DNA from: Chitinophagales bacterium
Lineage (GTDB): Bacteria; Bacteroidota; Bacteroidia; Chitinophagales; Saprospiraceae
Reading direction: 5' to 3'
Assembly (NCBI GenBank): GCA_017303475.1
Contig: JAFLBO010000013.1
Span: forward strand, 98,797-162,796
Length of the DNA stretch: 64,000 bases
Made by a program: the position numbers and the translations under genes. A model generated the notes under the pieces. The model was not told the DNA's origin, did no database searches, and worked only from the letters and a program-made list of their open reading frames with translations. This document shows, piece after piece, positions 36,517-44,922 of this stretch. How positions within the stretch are numbered: position 1 is the stretch's first letter; the number at the start of each line of letters is the position of its first letter.

Positions 36517-36607
36517 GCGGACAAAGATACCCGGTTTTCTCACGTACGCCGGAATGGTATTCCGGCATCAGGATAATGGCGATGTTTATGCAGATAAAGA
36601 TACCCGT
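36499..36607. repeat. 36-bp direct duplication around a GGAATGGTATTCC hairpin
   Basis: 36499-36534 and 36572-36607 share 33 of the first 35 or so positions (GATAATGGCGATGTT...AAAGATACCCG); the differences seen are C/T or G/A changes. Between them, at 36543-36568, lies the GCCGGAATGGTATTCCGGC hairpin. Copy 1 holds the minus-7 box and start of the flavoprotein gene; copy 2 encodes the last residues and stop of hemA. Confidence 0.9.
36522..36529 (-). promoter_or_regulatory. Minus-7 box TATCTTTG
   Basis: Perfect TAnnTTTG on the minus strand, five bases before the ATG at 36516. In the duplicated copy it has become TATCTTTA. Confidence 0.6.
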
Positions 36608-37845
36608 TTAGCTTGATTTTTGCCGCGCAAAGCCACCTCTTTTGCCGCTTTAATCGGTATGGCTACGCATTTTTTTTCCATATACCCCAGCATACGCAAT
36701 ACCAGATCCTGTGCCTGCGGATCGAGTTGGGCAAATTCCTTTCCGTACACCTCGTGGATAGCGCGATCTTTTACCGCTTTCACCTCCTCTGGAATATGCG
36801 CCAGCGCACGTTCAATCTGGCGCTCATGCCAACGATCGCGGAAGGCATAAATGCGTTCCTGAATTAGCCCGGCAGCTTTTTCGCGTTCTTGCTCGCGATA
36901 GGCCAGATTCTGACTGGCAGTTTCTTTAAGGCCTTCTATTTCAATGTAATCCATCGGGAATACCTGTGTGGTTTCCCGGGCAACATTGTGTGGAATAGAC
37001 AGATCTACCACCACTTTTTTGCCGGTTTCGCCAGCCAGCAGTTGTTGGTAAAGTTCGGGGGTAATGATGGCTGAGGTAGCTCCGGTACAAACAATCAGCG
37101 CATCAAAACCTTCGGAGTAAAAAGCCAGTTCGTCCAGCGACAAAGCCCGCCATTGATGGGCATTGGCCAGATTGAGGGCTTTTTCATAGGTGCGGTTGAA
37201 AACGGTAACGTTGCGATAGCCAGCTTTTTCCAGAAACTTGGCAAAGAGTGCATTGGTTTCGCCGGCGCCAACCAGCAGCAGACGAGCCTGGGGCTGCAAC
37301 TGCTTTTTTTGCATTTCACCAAAAGCCAGGGCAACTACGCTAAGCGCCTTGCGACCAATTCCGGTATGGGTATAAATCTCTTTGGCTGTTTCGATGGTGA
37401 AGGCCATCAGCAGGCGCAGATGATCGCCGGTTAGTTGCCAATCCCGACTTTGATCGTAAGCCTGGCGCAATTGACGGATGATTTCCCGCTCGCCCACCAC
37501 CAGGCTGTCCATGGAAGCAGCCACCTCCAACAGGTGTGTTACAGCATCGTTGCCATGCAGCAATCGCATTCGGGAAGCCGTTTCCTGCACTATTTCTTCT
37601 GAAAGTTCCGGACGAATCAACCGAAGGGTTTGCTCTGCCAGATCGGCTGCAGAAGGTTCCTGTGTATAAAAAACATAGGTAACGCGGTTGCAGGTAGCCA
37701 GGTAAAGCAATTCTTCCCAGCCCATGGAAGCTTTGAGATTTTCCAGCGTAGCGACAGTGTTTTCGCCGGGAACGATGGCGTGTGCGAGCGTTTCAAGCGC
37801 CGCATCGCGATGTGTCAGGGTTAGTATGTGAAAGCCGTCAAGCAT
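36586..37845 (-). CDS. hemA: Glutamyl-tRNA reductase
   Basis: About 419 residues from MLDGFHILTLTHRDA. First step of tetrapyrrole synthesis by the C5 route: glutamyl-tRNA to glutamate-1-semialdehyde with NADPH. The catalytic Cys is in 'LYLATCNRVTY', the substrate site in 'SMDSLVVGEREIIRQLRQAY', the NADPH domain has 'LLLVGAGETNALFAKFLEKAG' (core GAGET), and the end is the dimerisation helix. A TACTTTTG minus-7 box at 37891-37898 gives a leader of about 45 bases and rules out a start at 37893. The last residues (RVSLSA) and the stop come from the duplicated flavoprotein start region. Confidence 0.93.
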   Translation of the reverse strand: MLDGFHILTLTHRDAALETLAHAIVPGENTVATLENLKASMGWEELLYLATCNRVTYVFYTQEPSAADLAEQTLRLIRPELSEEIVQETASRMRLLHGNDAVTHLLEVAASMDSLVVGEREIIRQLRQAYDQSRDWQLTGDHLRLLMAFTIETAKEIYTHTGIGRKALSVVALAFGEMQKKQLQPQARLLLVGAGETNALFAKFLEKAGYRNVTVFNRTYEKALNLANAHQWRALSLDELAFYSEGFDALIVCTGATSAIITPELYQQLLAGETGKKVVVDLSIPHNVARETTQVFPMDYIEIEGLKETASQNLAYREQEREKAAGLIQERIYAFRDRWHERQIERALAHIPEEVKAVKDRAIHEVYGKEFAQLDPQAQDLVLRMLGYMEKKCVAIPIKAAKEVALRGKNQAKRVSLSA

Positions 37846-37890
37846 GGTTGGAAAACACAGGGATTCAGTCGGGTTTTCAAAAAAGATGCA

Positions 37891-37898
37891 CAAAAGTA
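37891..37898 (-). promoter_or_regulatory. Minus-7 box TACTTTTG
   Basis: Perfect TAnnTTTG on the minus strand, upstream of hemA. Confidence 0.5.
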
Positions 37899-37988
37899 TC
37901 CGGATGTCCCCGCGTCAATGTCATATACGTGTAAAGCGGAGGAAACGGGGCTAATTTGGAAGAAATCTAAGAAGATTGAGGAATAATT

Positions 37989-38043
37989 TACCACTAAGCC
38001 ACTAAGGGCACTAAGCTTCAGTGTCCTTAGTGGCTTAGTGGTG
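37989..38043. repeat. CACTAAG hairpin
   Basis: Arms CCACTAAGCCACTAAGG and CCTTAGTGGCTTAGTGG around a 14-base loop, between the divergent hemA and amidohydrolase genes, so it cannot be a terminator for either. Confidence 0.88.
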
Positions 38044-38089
38044 GATACTCGCTGCTCAATAGTGAATACTCATAACCTATAGATTTCTT

Positions 38090-38097
38090 TAAATTTG
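38090..38097 (+). promoter_or_regulatory. Minus-7 box TAAATTTG
   Basis: Perfect TAnnTTTG, 19 bases before the amidohydrolase ATG. Confidence 0.55.
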
Positions 38098-38116
38098 CCA
38101 CCAACATTCCCTGCAC

Positions 38117-39394
38117 ATGCGCTATTTACTTCTCGTTATCCTGTTTTTCCTGATTTTTCCACTTGGAGCCCAAACTACTTACCTGCATTGCGGGCGCATA
38201 CTGCCTATGAAAGGCGATGCCATGACCAATGCAACCATTGTGGTGGAAGGCAATAAAATTGCGAGATTAGAACCCGGTTTCATTCCGGCGCCCAAGGGTG
38301 CGGAGCTGGTTGACCTGAAAAACAAAACTGTGCTTCCGGGTTTGATTGACTGCCACGTGCACCTGGAATGGGAACAAAGCCGGCAATCATACACCGAAAA
38401 GTACGTCCTGAACCCGGCGGATATAGCCTTCCGGGCGGCGGTATATGCCCGGCGTACCCTGAACGCCGGATTTACGACCGTGCGGGATCTGGGCGGCACG
38501 GGTGTAAACATCGGATTGCGCAATGCCATCAACAATGGCTGGACCGTAGGTCCGAGGATCATTACTGCCGGGCGGTCCTTGAGCATTACGGGTGGACACA
38601 GCGACCATACCACCGGGGCACGTTGGGATTTGTTTGACCCACCCGGACCCGAAATGGGCATGGCTGATGGACCTGATGAATGTCGGGCTGCCGTGCGGGA
38701 GCAATTCAAAAAAGGATCGAATTGCATCAAGGTTTGCGCCACCGGTGGGGTGCTCTCGCTTGCGCGCGACGGCAGTTTACCTCATTATGCAGAGGATGAA
38801 CTCGCAACCATCGTGCAAACAGCCCGCGACCTGGGCATGGATGTAGCTGCGCATGCGCACGGCGACGAAGGCATGCGCCGTGCCGTGGAAGCCGGTGTGG
38901 TGAGTATTGAGCACGGCACTTTTATGAGCGAAGCCACCATGGAAGCCATGATCAAGCACGGAACATGGCTGGTACCTACCCTTACTGCCGGACAAGCGGT
39001 GGCCGACAGCGCTATGTATGCCAAGGGGTTTTTCCCGGAACTGGTGCGCAAAAAAGGACTGGAAATTTGTCCGCAACTCAAAGCAACTGCCATGAAAGCC
39101 TATAAAAAAGGCGTAAAAATTGCGTTTGGCACGGATGCCGGCGTGTGCCCGCATGGTTCCAACAATCTTGAATTTGTACTCATGGCAGAGGCCGGCATGA
39201 AAAACGATGATATACTTCGTTCAGCCACCATTGATGCCGCCACCATGCTCAAAATGGCGGATAAAATCGGCAGCATCGAACCCGGCAAGTTGGCAGACAT
39301 CGTAGCCGTTGAGGGCGATCCGCTCACCAATATCCGCAGCATGCTCAAAGTGGTATTTGTCATGAAAGATGGGAAAGTGAACGATGGACGATGA
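38117..39394 (+). CDS. Secreted amidohydrolase (imidazolonepropionase-like / Xaa-Pro dipeptidase-like)
   Basis: 425 residues with a signal peptide (...FFLIFPLGAQ). TIM-barrel amidohydrolase metal ligands are visible: 'GLIDCHVHLEWE' (HxH), a carbamylated-Lys candidate in 'SNCIKVCATGG', 'VAAHAHGDEGMR' and 'VSIEHGTFM' (two His), 'FGTDAGVCPHG' (Asp). The set matches imidazolonepropionase-related amidohydrolases in Bacteroidota, several of which cleave Xaa-Pro or other dipeptides in the periplasm. Preceded by its own TAAATTTG box. The last two codons and the stop are in a GATGRAC array (...NDGR, TGA). Confidence 0.88.
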   Translation: MRYLLLVILFFLIFPLGAQTTYLHCGRILPMKGDAMTNATIVVEGNKIARLEPGFIPAPKGAELVDLKNKTVLPGLIDCHVHLEWEQSRQSYTEKYVLNPADIAFRAAVYARRTLNAGFTTVRDLGGTGVNIGLRNAINNGWTVGPRIITAGRSLSITGGHSDHTTGARWDLFDPPGPEMGMADGPDECRAAVREQFKKGSNCIKVCATGGVLSLARDGSLPHYAEDELATIVQTARDLGMDVAAHAHGDEGMRRAVEAGVVSIEHGTFMSEATMEAMIKHGTWLVPTLTAGQAVADSAMYAKGFFPELVRKKGLEICPQLKATAMKAYKKGVKIAFGTDAGVCPHGSNNLEFVLMAEAGMKNDDILRSATIDAATMLKMADKIGSIEPGKLADIVAVEGDPLTNIRSMLKVVFVMKDGKVNDGR

Positions 39395-39799
39395 ACGATG
39401 GACGATGGTGGTTACGATAAAAATCTGTGTGAAATCTGCGCAAAAAATCTGTGTAAAATCTGCGCGAAACCCACTCAACGGGAATCCACCACCAGGCTTT
39501 CACTAAACCCAAACCCAACGCCTCTGCGAAAATCTGCGGTTCAATCAGTGAAAATCTGCGGGAAACCCACCCTACGTGCGAAACCCACTCAACGAGAATC
39601 CACCACCAGGCATTCACTAAACCCAAACCCAACGCCTCTGCGAAAATCTGCGGTTCCATCTGCGAAAATCTGCGGGAAACCCACCCTACGTGCGAAACCC
39701 ACGCTGTAGGAATCCACTACCAGACCCTTCGCTACGCTCAGGGTGACAAGGCATCGTTCGCAGGTATGCCAATCGTTCATCGTTCATCGTCCATCGTTC
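39380..39799. repeat. Composite repeat block between convergent genes
   Basis: GATGGAC/GATGAAC 7-mers (39380-39407) overlap the amidohydrolase stop. Then come CACAGATTT-like units, two tandem copies of a unit of about 128 bases (GAAACCCACTC...GGAATCCACCACCAGG, CACTAAACCCAAACCCAACG, CCTCTGCGAAAATCTGCGG), the CTTCGCTACGCTCAGGG module (39722-39750), and GTTCATC 7-mers (39772-39799) that read GATGAAC toward glgP. Related to the block at 14866-15249 in inverted order. Confidence 0.9.
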
Positions 39800-42412
39800 C
39801 TACAACCACCTAACCAACCCAAAATCCTGGCGGTGAGGCAGCAGCGGATGCTTAGGGAACACGCGGAAACCGAATTCAAACACACCGGCAGTTTGAGGTA
39901 CAAACGAGCACTGATAAGTAGCTTCAGCACCTTTAGTTCCGGTTTGTTTCATTTCGTGAGCAAAAAGCAATTCCAGTTCTTTTTCTGAAATACGCTTATA
40001 AAACACCACTTCAATACCAACATCCTCCGGCTTAAGATCCTGAAGATGCAGGATAGCTTTAGCTTCAAACTTCTCGCCCAGCGGCAGGGAACGATTGAAG
40101 GTATCAGGCGCCTGAAGATCAACCAGTTCGATGGCATCCCAGCTTGCGCTTACACGGGATTTCCAGCGCGCCAGATCGCGGGCAGCACTGAAATCCTTTT
40201 GTTTGATTTGTTTGCTTCGCTGACCCAATTTGCTGTAAAAACGCTCCTGATAGTCGTCGAGCATACGACCCATGACAAATTCCGGAGCAATTTCAGCAAT
40301 AGTCTTTTTGATATGACTCACCCAACGGGCTGAAATACCGTTTTTATCCTGATCATAATACGTAGGCACAATATCATTTTCCAGCGTATTATAAATCGTT
40401 TCAGCGTCGAGTTCGTTTTGCAGTGCGGGTTGATCCGGATAGGTATCTTTTTCCGGCAATGCCCAGCCGGCGCCAGGGCGGTAGCCCTCGCACCACCAGC
40501 CATCGAGCACCGAGAAATTCATGACCCCGTTCATCACAGCTTTCATACCGGAAGTACCGGAAGCTTCCTTCGGACGAGTAGGGTTATTGAGCCAAACATC
40601 CACGCCTTGTACCAGCAATTTAGCCATTTCCATGCTGTAGTTTTCCAGGAAAATGACCTTGCCTTTGAACTGCGGATTTTTAGTTACATTATACACCAAA
40701 CGGATGAATTCCTGACCACCCTTATCGGCAGGGTGCGCCTTTCCGGCAAACAGGAAAATAACCGGCTTATCGGCGTTATTGACAATGTCGGCCAGGCGTT
40801 TTTCATTGGAAAACAACAAGGTAGCACGCTTATACGTAGCAAAACGGCGTGCAAAACCAAACACCAACGCATCGTCTTTGATGGCATTTACAATCTCAAA
40901 GATGTTGCGCGGATTGTCGCCCCGGCGCATCAAATCTTCAGATAAAGACTGCCGCACCCAGTCGAGCAGGCGTTTTTTCAACTGGCGACGAATGGCCATG
41001 ATTTCGGCATCCGGAACAGCGTGAATTTTTTCCCAGTATTTTTTATCGATTTGGTGGTCCAGAATGTCTTTGCCGAGCTTTTTCTGGTAAAAATCCAGCC
41101 ACTCGCGCGCCACCCAGGTTGGGAAGTGCACCGAGTTGGTTACGTAACCGATATTACTTTCTGCATAGTTGTAATCCGGATTCAGCTCCTCGAACATACG
41201 CTGACTCACCTCTCCGTGTAAGCGACTCACGCCGTTTACCTCCTGAGAGGTGCGGATGGCCAGGTGACTCACATTGAAAAGCTCTGTCGCATCCGTGGCG
41301 TCTACCCTGCCCAGTCCGATGAGTGATTCCCAGGGCAAATCCAGCGCATAGGTGTATTCGTAGAGGTAATCTCTCAGCAAGCCTTCGGAGAAGGTATCGT
41401 GGCCAGCCGGAACAGGCGTATGAGTAGTGAACAGCTGAGTGGATCGCACCACTTCCAGAGCTTCATCATAGTTCAGGCCCTGATCTTTCATGTAGTTGCG
41501 CAGACGTTCCAGGCCCAGGAAAGCGGCATGGCCTTCGTTCAGGTGGAAAAGATCTGGTTGAACACCCATGGCAGTCAGCGCGCGCAGACCGCCAATACCC
41601 AGCAACAGTTCCTGGCGGAGGCGATTTTCATTATCGCCGCCATAAAGCTGGTGTGTAATGCTGCGATCTTCCCAGGTATTATCGTCGATATCGGTATCCA
41701 GCAGGTAGAGCGACATACGGCCAACCGGCAATTGCCACACTTTGGCCCACACCGTGCGACCGCTGAGGTTTACATGAATTTTGATCCATTCACCGCGGGC
41801 ATCACGCACCGGCTGGAGCGGCAATTGAGTAAATTTGGCGGCATCGGAATGGTGAAGTTGTTCGCCATTGATGCTGATACCCTGTTGGAAATAGCCATAG
41901 CGGTACAGCAGGCCCACGGCCACGAAATTGGCATTACGGTCGCTGATTTCCTTCAGGTAATCGCCGGCCAGTACGCCCAGGCCGCCGGAATAGAGTCGGA
42001 GGCTTTGGTGCAGGCCGTATTCCATGCAGAAATAGGCAATCTGCGGACCCGTTTTAGCCGGAGCTTTGTCGAGATAATTCCGGAAATCCTGATACACCTT
42101 TTTAAGGTTGCTCATGAAGGATTTATCGGCCAAAAGTTCCTGTGCACGTTCGATGCTAAGCTCGTCGAGCAGCGCTACAGGATTGTATTGGAGAGCGATA
42201 AATTTTTGAGGGTCAATGCTTTGGAACAACTCGATGGCATCGTGGTTCCAGCACCACCAGAGGTTATGGGCTAATTCCGTGAGCGGCGCCAGGCCGTCGG
42301 GGAGTTTGGGTTCGATGAAGATGCGCTTCAGTTTAGCGCCGCCCTGGGTAAGGTTTCCAACCATAGATGTAGAAGCTTGAAAAACAGGCGATTCGGAGAA
42401 ATGCTGCGTCAT
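39800..42412 (-). CDS. glgP: Alpha-glucan (glycogen/starch) phosphorylase
   Basis: 870 residues, cytoplasmic. Releases glucose-1-phosphate from storage glucan using pyridoxal phosphate. It belongs to the short bacterial/archaeal alpha-glucan phosphorylase type: 'MEYGLHQSLRLYSGGLGVLAGDYLK' (glucan site; core 'YSGGLGVLAGD'), 'HLNEGHAAFLGLERL', 'THTPVPAGHD', and the cofactor region 'TRPKEASGTSGMKAVMNG' where the Lys binds PLP. A TACCTTTG minus-7 box at 42421-42428 is eight bases from the ATG. The C-terminal 100 residues are an extra domain. The stop is followed at once by a GATGRAC array. Confidence 0.93.
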   Translation of the reverse strand: MTQHFSESPVFQASTSMVGNLTQGGAKLKRIFIEPKLPDGLAPLTELAHNLWWCWNHDAIELFQSIDPQKFIALQYNPVALLDELSIERAQELLADKSFMSNLKKVYQDFRNYLDKAPAKTGPQIAYFCMEYGLHQSLRLYSGGLGVLAGDYLKEISDRNANFVAVGLLYRYGYFQQGISINGEQLHHSDAAKFTQLPLQPVRDARGEWIKIHVNLSGRTVWAKVWQLPVGRMSLYLLDTDIDDNTWEDRSITHQLYGGDNENRLRQELLLGIGGLRALTAMGVQPDLFHLNEGHAAFLGLERLRNYMKDQGLNYDEALEVVRSTQLFTTHTPVPAGHDTFSEGLLRDYLYEYTYALDLPWESLIGLGRVDATDATELFNVSHLAIRTSQEVNGVSRLHGEVSQRMFEELNPDYNYAESNIGYVTNSVHFPTWVAREWLDFYQKKLGKDILDHQIDKKYWEKIHAVPDAEIMAIRRQLKKRLLDWVRQSLSEDLMRRGDNPRNIFEIVNAIKDDALVFGFARRFATYKRATLLFSNEKRLADIVNNADKPVIFLFAGKAHPADKGGQEFIRLVYNVTKNPQFKGKVIFLENYSMEMAKLLVQGVDVWLNNPTRPKEASGTSGMKAVMNGVMNFSVLDGWWCEGYRPGAGWALPEKDTYPDQPALQNELDAETIYNTLENDIVPTYYDQDKNGISARWVSHIKKTIAEIAPEFVMGRMLDDYQERFYSKLGQRSKQIKQKDFSAARDLARWKSRVSASWDAIELVDLQAPDTFNRSLPLGEKFEAKAILHLQDLKPEDVGIEVVFYKRISEKELELLFAHEMKQTGTKGAEATYQCSFVPQTAGVFEFGFRVFPKHPLLPHRQDFGLVRWL

Positions 42413-42420
42413 AAGACGGG

Positions 42421-42428
42421 CAAAGGTA
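42421..42428 (-). promoter_or_regulatory. Minus-7 box TACCTTTG
   Basis: Perfect TAnnTTTG on the minus strand, eight bases before the glgP ATG. Confidence 0.6.
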
Positions 42429-42461
42429 GTGCATTTAGGTTAGTTGGTGTAAAAAATACAC

Positions 42462-42648
42462 AAATGAGTGTTTGAGTGTTTGAGTGTGGGAGTATTTGAG
42501 TTTTCGAGTTGGCGTTCGGCTGGGGTTTACCACTAAGGACACTAAGAAGGATATACTTAGTACCCTCAGTGACTTAGTGGTAAAACCCAGCCGAACGCCA
42601 ACTCGAAAACTCAAACACTCAAACACTCAAACACCCAGGCACTCATTT
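42462..42648. repeat. 187-bp palindrome with a CACTAAG core and private arms
   Basis: Arms of about 85 bases: from the outside, AAATGAGTG, GAGTGTTT repeats, GAGTTTTCGAGTTGGCGTTC, GGCTGGG, then CCACTAAG. The left and right arms match nearly perfectly, with small differences only in the GAGTGTTT repeats and near the loop. The right outer end supplies the stop codon of the TonB-like gene (TGA at 42643-42645). Confidence 0.92.
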
Positions 42649-43209
42649 CAAGCCTATATCAATCATCAACGCCACCTTGACCGGGCGGCCGCGGTATGAT
42701 CCGGGAGTCCAGGGGGGCATTTGCTCGATGGCACTCAGGCAACGCTGCGGGATATCAGGAGAAATCCAATCAGGTGCGGGGTTAGCAAAACTTACGCCTT
42801 GAATGGATCCATCCTTTTGCACTACAAATTTGACATAGATGGTATTTTCTACTCCTTCATTCGGACCAGCCATGAGATCGCCAAGATATTTTTGCAAATA
42901 CTCCTGCAGACCGGCCTTACCACCTGAAAATTCAGGACTTACCTCCGGAACCAGAAACACCGCATCGCCCATGTCATCCACAAGCGGAGAAAGATCCACT
43001 GTCCGAATATGTTGTTTCTGATCCAGGTCAATTAAAGTATCTGAGTTTTTCCAGCCATCATATTCCAAATCGCGTATCCGATCGGATTTTTCCGACCCGT
43101 TTGGCATATCCAGGTAATATCGTGCAGAAAAAAATTGCCAAACCGTTTGTGCCGGAAGCGCTGTGGCGAAAAGCAGCATCCCCAGGGAAGAGAGAAATTT
43201 GAAGTACAT
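42643..43209 (-). CDS. Small secreted protein with a TonB C-terminal-like domain
   Basis: About 188 residues, signal peptide MYFKFLSSLGMLLFATALPAQ. The C-terminal half is a TonB-type domain ('FSGGKAGLQEYLQKYL', 'IYVKFVVQKDGSIQGV', 'MPPWTPGSYRGRPVKVAL'). Without a membrane anchor it is not a classical TonB energy transducer, and in Bacteroidota such stand-alone domains are common with unknown roles. The start at 43209 is preferred to an in-frame one at 43224 because the signal peptide begins there; the region has three copies of ATCATGTACTT. The stop codon lies in the 187-bp palindrome. Confidence 0.75.
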   Translation of the reverse strand: MYFKFLSSLGMLLFATALPAQTVWQFFSARYYLDMPNGSEKSDRIRDLEYDGWKNSDTLIDLDQKQHIRTVDLSPLVDDMGDAVFLVPEVSPEFSGGKAGLQEYLQKYLGDLMAGPNEGVENTIYVKFVVQKDGSIQGVSFANPAPDWISPDIPQRCLSAIEQMPPWTPGSYRGRPVKVALMIDIGLK

Positions 43210-43378
43210 GATTGAAAAGTACATGATTACATGATTGAAGAGGGCAGCGGGCGACCACTTTTATTGATTTTCTTGTCAAGGTATGAGGCAGATACAAGAG
43301 GTTGCCCAGGCCTGTGCATTATTAACAATGGTTTTTGAAATGTGCCCCGCTACAAATATTACCGCCCCGATGGGGCTT

Positions 43379-44752
43379 TTATCTTCTACAGTACATGCCG
43401 GCCCGCGCTACCATCATTTTCCCAAGGGCTTTCACACCCCGCCAGCTAAGGGCTTTACCGGATAGTTTGGCTTTGTGCCAATGCACTGCATTGACTGTCC
43501 AGCGAACAGCATAATCATAATATCGTCTTGAATACGTACGCTGAAAATCCAGGTCTCTATCACTGCTGCTTTCCCAGGGCAAACGTGCCGTAATGGTTTC
43601 TTTCACCGTTTCATACAACCCGGTTCCTTTAATCGGATAAGCTACCGTGATGGTGAATAAATCAGGATTGGCTTCTTTCAAATGTTGCACGGTTTCCCGG
43701 ATATCAGCCTCGGTTTCGCCGGGGTAACCCAGCATGATGAAAGTACCTGTTTCTATGCTGGCTCTGCTTGCTGCGCGAATCATAGCCCGCACCTGCCCCA
43801 CTTCCACCCTCCGATCCATGGCATCAATGATGCGTTGGGAGCCGCTTTCCGCCCCGATCCATACCCGAAAACAACCGGCATCTTTCAGCACCTGAATAAC
43901 CTCTTCCGTTAGCCGGTCGGCGCGGGTAATGCACTCAAACTGAATGCGCACCTGTTTTTCCTGTAATTGATCCCGAAATTCACTGAGCCATTTATGACTC
44001 ACCGTAAAAACATCATCTACAAACCAAATCAGGTCAAAATCATAGTGGGCCTGCAGCCAGATTATTTCTTCTACCACCTTGGCCGGACTCCGTCGCCGGT
44101 AGCTTTGGCCATATACTGCGGTGCTGCACCATTGGCAGGTGTACGGACAGCCGCGTTGGGTACTCAGACTGACGGCGCTTTGTCCGTGCGCCTTTTTCCA
44201 GGCTTCCAGATAAAGATAAAGGTTGATTTTCAACCGATTAGGCAGTGGAAGATGATCCAGATCCCGTATTTTTTCCCGGGTTTTGGTTTTAAAAACGCTG
44301 CCGTCGGGCAAACGAAAGGCTATTCCAGGAATCTGGGAAAAGTCGCCATCTGCCTGAACTATTTCCAGTAAGGTTTGCTCACCCTCACCAATAACAACCA
44401 GGTCTGCGCCGTGCTGTAGATATGATTCCAGATTGTACGAAACGTCTGGTCCACCCAGCACTATCAGGGCGTTCTTCAAACTTTCCTGCTGCCGCACCCA
44501 TTGGATTAAGGCCAACACCCGCACCTTCGTCATTAAATTTACATATAGCGCCAACACTCGTGGCGGGTTCTCCAGCAACCGCGCCTGCAAGGCTTCCATG
44601 GTAGAAAAGGTGGTATCAAACACCTCATGCGTCACCCCATGCACCTCCAGCCAGCCCGACAAATACAACAATCCCAACGGCGGATACGGCCGCATGATAG
44701 ACCGCTCTTTTGGGTCTTCAGTTAAAAAATAACCGTGGGTGAGAACAATCAT
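43379..44752 (-). CDS. B12-binding radical SAM protein
   Basis: 457 residues. An N-terminal cobalamin-binding Rossmann-type domain ('PPLGLLYLSGWLEVHG', 'VLGGPDVSYNLESYLQHGADLVVIGEGE' with core 'GGPDVSYN') precedes the radical SAM domain with the 4Fe-4S motif CxxxCxxC in 'GCPYTCQWCS' (about residue 190) and 'WIGAESGSQRIIDAM', 'GYPGETEADIRET'. This class (hpnP/BchE type) performs methylations or rearrangements; the substrate is not evident. Cytoplasmic. It stands alone, with a near-box CTAAGGTA (TACCTTAG on the minus strand) within the repeat before its start. Confidence 0.83.
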   Translation of the reverse strand: MIVLTHGYFLTEDPKERSIMRPYPPLGLLYLSGWLEVHGVTHEVFDTTFSTMEALQARLLENPPRVLALYVNLMTKVRVLALIQWVRQQESLKNALIVLGGPDVSYNLESYLQHGADLVVIGEGEQTLLEIVQADGDFSQIPGIAFRLPDGSVFKTKTREKIRDLDHLPLPNRLKINLYLYLEAWKKAHGQSAVSLSTQRGCPYTCQWCSTAVYGQSYRRRSPAKVVEEIIWLQAHYDFDLIWFVDDVFTVSHKWLSEFRDQLQEKQVRIQFECITRADRLTEEVIQVLKDAGCFRVWIGAESGSQRIIDAMDRRVEVGQVRAMIRAASRASIETGTFIMLGYPGETEADIRETVQHLKEANPDLFTITVAYPIKGTGLYETVKETITARLPWESSSDRDLDFQRTYSRRYYDYAVRWTVNAVHWHKAKLSGKALSWRGVKALGKMMVARAGMYCRR

Positions 44753-44755
44753 TTA

Positions 44756-44922
44756 TTGAAAGGCACTAAGGTAACACAAGGCGCGAAGACGCGAAGGCGC
44801 GAAGGGGTTATTTGGCTGACGCCAAATAGGCAAAATGTAATTACCTTTAATACGTAATAACTATGGCCTAAGGCCAATTCTTTGCGTCTTCGCGTTCCCC
44901 TTTGTGCCTTTCAACCGAAGGC
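44756..44922. repeat. Inverted repeat of the GAAAGGCAC / GCGAAGACGC family
   Basis: GAAAGGCACTAAGG...GCGAAGACGCGAAG on the left pairs imperfectly with CTTCGCGT...GTGCCTTTC on the right. A GGCTGACGCCAAATAGG stretch and GGCCTAAGGCC form small inner hairpins. The right end overlaps the stop of the hydrolase gene (TTGAAAGGC). Confidence 0.75.
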
